In this document: positions 59,371 through 64,000 of the stretch, piece after piece
Layout of the letters: every line of letters begins with the position of its first letter
How positions within the stretch are numbered: position 1 is the stretch's first letter
DNA from: Actinomadura violacea
Lineage (GTDB): Bacteria; Actinomycetota; Actinomycetes; Streptosporangiales; Streptosporangiaceae
Direction: 5' to 3'
NCBI RefSeq assembly: GCF_017573465.1
Contig: NZ_JAGEPF010000036.1
Span: forward strand, 50,732-114,731
DNA length: 64,000 bases
Made by a program: the position numbers and the translations under genes
The notes under the pieces: generated by a model
The model's database searches: none
What the model was told of the DNA's origin: nothing
The model's input: the letters and a program-made list of their open reading frames with translations, nothing else

Positions 59371-59377
59371 GGCCCGC

Positions 59378-59683
59378 ATGATCGCCCAGCACCCCGACCG
59401 GGACCAGATCCTGCTGGAGAACGTCCTCGCCGCCCTCGGCAACCCGCTGCGGCTGCGCATCGTCGGCGTCCTCGCCGACGGCGGGGAGCACAGCTGCGGC
59501 AGCATCCTCGACGACATCTCCAAGTCGACGCTCACCCACCACTGGCGCGTCCTGCGCGACAGCGGCGTCATCTGGCAGCGCCCCCACGGCCGCGAGAACC
59601 TCCTCTCGCTGCGCCGCGACGACCTCGAAGCCCGCTTCCCCGGCCTGCTCGCCTCCGTCTGCGGCGCGCTCGGCCACGCCTGA
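59378..59683 (+). CDS. ArsR-family transcriptional regulator
   Basis: A 101-residue winged-helix regulator: LAALGNPLRLRIVGVLADGG, the recognition helix SKSTLTHHWRVLRDSGVIW, and wing RPHGRENLLSLR. The metal-binding ELCVCDL motif of ArsR/SmtB is missing (the segment reads EHSCGSILDD), so the inducer may not be a metal. It is probably the repressor of the divergent DHA2 exporter, and its own promoter lies inside the operator array. Confidence 0.9.
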   Translation: MIAQHPDRDQILLENVLAALGNPLRLRIVGVLADGGEHSCGSILDDISKSTLTHHWRVLRDSGVIWQRPHGRENLLSLRRDDLEARFPGLLASVCGALGHA

Positions 59684-59813
59684 CGCAATATCCCGGACGG
59701 ATCGGGCGTTGAACCCTGCGGTCCCGTCCGGAACGCGCGACGAGCCGGCACGCCTCGGGTAGCGTGCACGGCGTCCGGACGAGCCATCGCGATCATCGAC
59801 GGGGGCTTCTGCA

Positions 59814-61466
59814 TTGACCGACGGTCCGCTCATCGTCCAATCCGACAAGACCCTGCTGCTGGAGGTCGACCACGAGCTGGCCGGCGCCTGCCGCAAGGAC
59901 ATCGCCCCGTTCGCCGAGCTCGAACGGGCACCGGAGCACGTCCACACCTACCGCGTCACGCCGCTCGCGCTGTGGAACGCCCGCGCCGCCGGGCACGACG
60001 CCGAGCAGGTCGTCGACACCCTGATCAAGTACTCCCGCTATCCCGTCCCGCACGCGCTGCTGGTGGACGTCGCAGACACGATGGCGCGCTACGGGCGGCT
60101 GCGGCTGGAGAAGCACCCCGTGCACGGCCTCGTGCTGGCCTCCTCGGACCGCTCGGTCCTGGAGGAGGTGCTGCGCGCCAAGAAGGTCAAGGGGATGATC
60201 GGCGACAGGGTCGCCGACGACACCGTCGCCGTGCACCCGAGCGAGCGCGGCGCGCTGAAGCAGGCGCTGCTCAAGCTCGGCTGGCCCGCCGAGGACCTCG
60301 CCGGTTACGTCGACGGCGAGGCGCACGCCATCTCCCTCGCCGAGGACGGCTGGGAGCTGCGCTCCTACCAGCGCGACGCCGCCGAGGCGTTCTGGCACGG
60401 CGGGTCCGGCGTCGTCGTCCTGCCGTGCGGCGCCGGGAAGACGATCGTCGGCGCCGCCGCGATGGCCCGCGCCGAGGCGACCACGCTGATCCTCGTGACC
60501 AACACCGTCTCCGCGCACCAGTGGAAGCAGGAGCTGATCCGGCGCACCTCGCTCACCGAGGACGAGATCGGCGAGTACACCGGCACGAAGAAGGAGATCC
60601 GGCCGGTCACCATCGCCACTTACCAGATCATGACGACGCGCCGGAAGGGCGTCTACACGCACCTGGAGCTGTTCGACGCCCGCGACTGGGGGCTCGTCGT
60701 CTACGACGAGGTCCACCTGCTGCCCGCGCCGATCTTCCGGATGACCGCGGACCTGCAGGCCCGCCGCCGCCTCGGCCTCACCGCCACCCTCGTCCGGGAG
60801 GACAACCGGGAGGGCGACGTGTTCTCCCTCATCGGCCCGAAGCGCTACGACGCGCCCTGGAAGGACATGGAGACGCAGGGCTGGATCGCGCCCGCCGACT
60901 GCGTCGAGGTCCGCGTCACCCTCACCGACTCCGAGCGGCTCGCCTACGCCACCGCCGAGCCGGAGGAGCGGTACCGCTTCTGCGCCACGACCGACACCAA
61001 GACGAAGCTGATCCAGGCGCTCGTCGACCGGCACAAGGGCGAGCAGCTCCTCGTCATCGGCCAGTACATCGACCAGCTCGACGAGCTCGGCGCGCTGCTG
61101 GACGCACCGGTCATCAAGGGCGAGACGCGGGTCCGCGAGCGCGAGCGGCTGTTCGACGCGTTCCGGTCCGGCGAGATCAACGTGCTGGTCGTGTCGAAGG
61201 TCGCGAACTTCTCCATCGACCTGCCGGAGGCGTCCGTCGCCGTCCAGGTGTCGGGCGCGTACGGGTCGCGGCAGGAGGAGGCGCAGCGCCTCGGCCGGCT
61301 GCTGCGGCCGAAGGCGTCCGGGCAGGGCGCCCGGTTCTACGCCGTCGTCGCCCGCGACACCCTCGACCAGGACTACGCCGCCCACCGGCAGCGCTTCCTC
61401 GCCGAGCAGGGCTACGCCTACCGGATCGTCGACGCCGACGCGGTCCTCGCCGGCGAGGAGATCTGA
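59814..61466 (+). CDS. DNA repair helicase, XPB family
   Basis: The 550-residue superfamily 2 helicase has motif I (Walker A) LPCGAGKT (203-210), motif II DEVH (298-301), motif III GLTATLVRED, which includes the XPB RED motif (328-330), and motif VI QRLGRLLRP near the end. A roughly 170-residue N-terminal damage-recognition-like domain precedes it. It is the bacterial homologue of the TFIIH XPB subunit, found in actinobacteria, and is expected to unwind DNA at lesions. The start is TTG 59814. A strong 16-bp terminator follows. The helicase-associated protein at 55 kb is a likely partner. Confidence 0.93.
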   Translation: MTDGPLIVQSDKTLLLEVDHELAGACRKDIAPFAELERAPEHVHTYRVTPLALWNARAAGHDAEQVVDTLIKYSRYPVPHALLVDVADTMARYGRLRLEKHPVHGLVLASSDRSVLEEVLRAKKVKGMIGDRVADDTVAVHPSERGALKQALLKLGWPAEDLAGYVDGEAHAISLAEDGWELRSYQRDAAEAFWHGGSGVVVLPCGAGKTIVGAAAMARAEATTLILVTNTVSAHQWKQELIRRTSLTEDEIGEYTGTKKEIRPVTIATYQIMTTRRKGVYTHLELFDARDWGLVVYDEVHLLPAPIFRMTADLQARRRLGLTATLVREDNREGDVFSLIGPKRYDAPWKDMETQGWIAPADCVEVRVTLTDSERLAYATAEPEERYRFCATTDTKTKLIQALVDRHKGEQLLVIGQYIDQLDELGALLDAPVIKGETRVRERERLFDAFRSGEINVLVVSKVANFSIDLPEASVAVQVSGAYGSRQEEAQRLGRLLRPKASGQGARFYAVVARDTLDQDYAAHRQRFLAEQGYAYRIVDADAVLAGEEI

Positions 61467-61479
61467 CCGTCCGAGCAGG

Positions 61480-61516
61480 CCGAAGGGCCCGGCGTCGCGC
61501 ACGCCGGGCCCTTCGG
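61480..61516. terminator. 16-bp terminator after the XPB gene
   Basis: Perfect 16-bp stem CCGAAGGGCCCGGCGT (61480-61495) with 61501-61516 and a CGCGC loop. It separates the convergent XPB and amidase genes. Confidence 0.85.
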
Positions 61517-61535
61517 TGTCTCGGTGTCCGCCGCG

Positions 61536-63698
61536 TCAGGGCAGGTAGGCGATCCCGTCGATGCAGACGGTCGGCCGCTTGGACGTCCCCGCGACGACGA
61601 CCTTGATGGTGTGCTTGCCGCTGCCCTTCCAGGCCCGCGTCCAGACGAGCTGCCGGTACGCGAGCTTGGAGCCGCGGGTGTCGAGCGTGCCCGCCTTCAC
61701 ACCGTCCACGTAGACGACGACCGCGCCCACGTTCGTCGCCCGCTTGACGACCAGGCCCGCGCTGCGCCCCGTGAACGTCCAGCTGGCGCTCGCGCCCTTG
61801 GCGCTGCTGTACAGCCCGTACCCGCCGAGGTAGTGGCTGTTCGTCGTCTTCTTCCAGGACCCGGTGCGCTGCGACTGGCCCTCCGGCATGAGCGCGACGC
61901 TCTGGGACGTCGCCGCCGTCGCGGCGTTCCCCGCGGCATCGGCGGCGGTCAGCGACCACGACTGCGCGGCGCCCGGCTTGGCCGTCGCCGCCCAGCTCGT
62001 CGTCGTCCCCGCGAACGTCTTCGCCGCCGGCGAGGTCGCCTTCACCGATTGCACCAGCGCGTTGTCCGTGGCCTTCCAGCCGAGCGTGACGGGCACCGCG
62101 GCCGGATCCACCGTCCCCTTCCGCAGCGCCAGCGCCGGCGGCGTCGCGAAGACGGGCTTGGTCACGTCCGCGACCACCGTGTACGCGGGCGAGTCGGCGG
62201 TGCCGCCGTTCCCGTACGCGGCGCGCAGCACGATGTTGTGCGTGCCCGGCTCCAGCGTCACCTCGGCGGACGTCGCGCCCTCCGCCGGCTTCGCCACTGC
62301 CTTGCCGTCGACGAGCACCTGGTACGTCGTGGACGCGGCCGGCTTCCATCCGACCGTCACCGTGCTCTTGGTGTAGTACCGGCCGCTCACGTTCGTCGCA
62401 CCGGTCAGCGTCGCCGCGACCGACGGGGTGACGAGCTTCTTCGCGGCGGTGCGGATCGCACCGAGCTTGGCGTACAGCTGGTCGCCCGGGCACGTCGTCG
62501 CGAACCCGTCCCGGTGCCCGGAGATCGTGTTGAACGACACCTTCTTCCCGTACGGGTACTTCCCGTCCTTCACGTTGGACGTCAGCGTCGTCTTCCCCGC
62601 CGGGTCGACGCCCGTCAGGCTCAGCTTCCACGCGGCGACCTTCGCGACGCCGGTCAGCGCCGCCTGCGTCGGCGCGACCCCCGCCGGCTTCTGCGTCTTG
62701 CCGGTGTAGGTCCCGATGACGGCGACCCCGGTCGTGTCGGTGTTGAACCCGTAGGTGTGCGCCCCGTGCACCGGCCGCTCCAGACCGCCCGCGCGGCCCG
62801 CGTAGATGGTGCCGCACTTGTCCACGAGGAAGTTGTAGCCGATGTCGTTCCAGCCCAGGCTCTTCACGTGGTACAGGAAGATCGACCGGACCACCGACGG
62901 CGCCTGCTTGCACGTGTAGGAGTTGCCGGTGTCGGTGTGGTGCACGAAGACGGCCTTCACCGACGCGTCGTACTGCACCGGCTCCTTGACCAGCTTCTCG
63001 TCCGCGCCCCACTGCGCCCGCGACACGATCGCCGGCCGCGGCGCCACCGCCACGGCGGCCGCCTGCAGGCTCAGCGCCGGCACGCTGGGCGGCGGCGTCT
63101 CGACGGGCGCGGTGGCCGCCGCCAGGCGGACATCACTCCCGCCCTGCCCCGCCGCTCTGGGCTGGTCGCTCTCGCTCCCGCCCGTCCCGCCGGTGGACGA
63201 GGTCGTCCCCGAACCGGGATCGACGAGGTCCACCCGCAGCCCCGGCGGCAGCGTCCTGCCGTACCCCGCGACCCGCACCTCGACGCCGTTGGACGGACCG
63301 ACCCACAGCCCGCTCGTCCCGGACCTCTCGCCCGCCTGGGCGTCGGGCACGTCGTCGGTGTCCGGTTCCACGGCCCGCCAGTCGGACCATTTCCCGGTCG
63401 CCTGGTCCCTCGTGCGGAGGCGGACCGTCCCGTGCAGTTCCGAGCGCGGTTTCTCCCACGTCACGCCGACCAAGCTGAACGGCTGCGTGGACGCCGCCGG
63501 CATTCCCACGACCTTCTTCGCGGCGGTGCTGCCGGGCAGATCCCGCAACCCATACCGGTATACGCGCCCCGGATCAACGGCCTGCGCCTGGCCCTTCGGG
63601 GACGTCGTGGCCCCGGAACCGCCGGCCACCACATAGGTCACCGTCCCCGCCACGACCACGGCGGCGACGGACGCGCCGACAAAAGTACGCCTGACCAT
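61536..63698 (-). CDS. Secreted peptidoglycan N-acetylmuramoyl-L-alanine amidase (PGRP-type)
   Basis: The 720-residue preprotein starts with a signal-anchor segment (TFVGASVAAVVVAGTVTYVV). The PGRP/Amidase_2 domain (about 225-410) has the zinc ligands and catalytic residues in VFVHHTDTGN, YHVKSLGWNDIGYNFLVD and ISGHRDGFATTCPGD. It cleaves the amide between MurNAc and L-alanine of peptidoglycan outside the cell. Two immunoglobulin/fibronectin-like modules and a C-terminal carbohydrate-binding-like strand domain (FTGRSAGLVVKRATNVGAVV) follow, suggesting wall attachment. ATG 63698 has GGAGAGAG 1 nt upstream of the start region. Confidence 0.9.
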   Translation of the reverse strand: MVRRTFVGASVAAVVVAGTVTYVVAGGSGATTSPKGQAQAVDPGRVYRYGLRDLPGSTAAKKVVGMPAASTQPFSLVGVTWEKPRSELHGTVRLRTRDQATGKWSDWRAVEPDTDDVPDAQAGERSGTSGLWVGPSNGVEVRVAGYGRTLPPGLRVDLVDPGSGTTSSTGGTGGSESDQPRAAGQGGSDVRLAAATAPVETPPPSVPALSLQAAAVAVAPRPAIVSRAQWGADEKLVKEPVQYDASVKAVFVHHTDTGNSYTCKQAPSVVRSIFLYHVKSLGWNDIGYNFLVDKCGTIYAGRAGGLERPVHGAHTYGFNTDTTGVAVIGTYTGKTQKPAGVAPTQAALTGVAKVAAWKLSLTGVDPAGKTTLTSNVKDGKYPYGKKVSFNTISGHRDGFATTCPGDQLYAKLGAIRTAAKKLVTPSVAATLTGATNVSGRYYTKSTVTVGWKPAASTTYQVLVDGKAVAKPAEGATSAEVTLEPGTHNIVLRAAYGNGGTADSPAYTVVADVTKPVFATPPALALRKGTVDPAAVPVTLGWKATDNALVQSVKATSPAAKTFAGTTTSWAATAKPGAAQSWSLTAADAAGNAATAATSQSVALMPEGQSQRTGSWKKTTNSHYLGGYGLYSSAKGASASWTFTGRSAGLVVKRATNVGAVVVYVDGVKAGTLDTRGSKLAYRQLVWTRAWKGSGKHTIKVVVAGTSKRPTVCIDGIAYLP

Positions 63699-63884
63699 CT
63701 CTCTCCGTTCGCATCCGGCCCCGCCCCCGGTCGGCCGGCCCCGTCTCGGCCCGATACTGCCGCTGCGGCAGCACCACCACAAGGACCACGCGCAAAGCCC
63801 ACTACCTCGGGATCACCACCGCAACCAGCTGACCACGGTAGGCCATCCCGCCTCGGCCGCTCAGGCGTCGTGTCCCGAAAATGC

Positions 63885-63916
63885 GGAAGGCCCCGCCGTG
63901 AACGGCGGGGCCTTCC
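63885..63916 (-). terminator. rRNA operon terminator
   Basis: Perfect 14-bp stem GGAAGGCCCCGCCG (63885-63898) with 63903-63916 and a TGAA loop. It lies about 10 nt beyond the 5S rRNA 3' end on the minus strand, followed by a T/A-rich ATTTTC. Confidence 0.85.
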
Positions 63917-63925
63917 TAATATGAG

Positions 63926-64000
63926 TCCGGCGGTGTCCTACTCTCCCACACAGTCTCCCATGCAGTACCATCGGCGCTGGAGGGCTTAACTTCCGGGTTC
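63926..64000 (-). rRNA. rrf: 5S ribosomal RNA, 3' part (cut by the window edge)
   Basis: The minus strand reads GAACCCGGAAGTTAAGCC, then the conserved GGGAGAGTAGGACACC block, ending at the CGCCGGAC 3' terminus. This is the 3' two-thirds of a 117-nt 5S rRNA; the 5' third lies beyond the window. An rRNA operon with the usual 16S-23S-5S order therefore comes in from the right. Confidence 0.95.

Noticed and set aside
55272..59381. A 1369-codon plus-strand frame
   Set aside because: It is a high-GC shadow: arginine/alanine/proline-rich, out of frame with the helicase-associated protein and antisense to the DHA2 exporter.
1..64000. tRNA genes, insertion sequences, integrases, prophage or toxin-antitoxin pairs
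   Set aside because: No cloverleaf, transposase, recombinase or phage structural motif was recognised; a covariance-model and profile search would settle this.

Overview
The window comes from the chromosome of a very GC-rich actinomycete: nearly all codons end in G or C, GTG starts are common, and families typical of actinobacteria are present (UdgX, a DtxR/IdeR-type regulator, DUF2530, DUF3027, secreted chorismate mutase, maleylpyruvate-isomerase-like proteins). A Ser/Thr kinase fused to WD40 repeats, the architecture of PkwA from Thermomonospora curvata, points to Thermomonosporaceae (Actinomadura or a relative); this placement is inference. No prophage, insertion sequence, CRISPR array, tRNA or biosynthetic megacluster was recognised. 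The only RNA gene is the 3' part of a 5S rRNA at the right edge, on the minus strand.

Layout. 0.2-3.4 kb: a deoxynucleoside/aldehyde operon (deoC, full-length aldehyde dehydrogenase, aldehyde dehydrogenase-like protein lacking the catalytic half). 3.5-11.5 kb: signalling, with an ECF sigma factor and its membrane partner, a WD40 kinase, secreted chorismate mutase, a DksA/TraR zinc-finger protein, a second kinase with an extracellular domain, and a second ECF sigma factor opposite a maleylpyruvate-isomerase-like protein. 11.6-24.8 kb: CoA and acyl-CoA metabolism (CaiB-type CoA transferase, LAL regulator, acyl-CoA dehydrogenase, IclR regulator, enoyl-CoA hydratase-like protein, thiolase), then an exporter fused to a MarR-like domain. 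25-31 kb: methyltransferase, zinc alcohol dehydrogenase coupled to a PAS-GAF-SpoIIE-HATPase protein, DtxR-type regulator and UdgX. 31-38 kb: MFS-pdxH, citrate synthase, a DUF3307-like membrane protein, serC and a stand-alone class II glutaminase. 38-42 kb: envelope proteins, including a 723-residue protein with four similar modules, and the RNA ligase-like thpR. 42-45.5 kb: an MFS-MarR unit facing a TetR gene, with matching palindromes at both promoters. 45.5-54.7 kb: DUF2530, a sacsin/Hsp90-like ATPase, DUF3027, MFS, extended cold-shock protein, HAD phosphatase, small membrane proteins and TetR. 55-61.5 kb: a helicase-associated protein with a WYL-like end and the XPB-type repair helicase, with a DHA2 exporter/ArsR pair between them. 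61.5-63.7 kb: a secreted peptidoglycan amidase, then the rRNA operon end.

The most unusual structural feature is a family of long near-perfect palindromes with a shared arm (about 7.7, 26.0 and 31.2 kb). Two of the three lie between convergent genes, so they look like a dispersed terminator family. The best leads for new biology are the XPB/helicase-associated pair, the sacsin-like ATPase neighbourhood, the four-module membrane protein and the half-length aldehyde dehydrogenase kept in an operon with its full-length paralogue.
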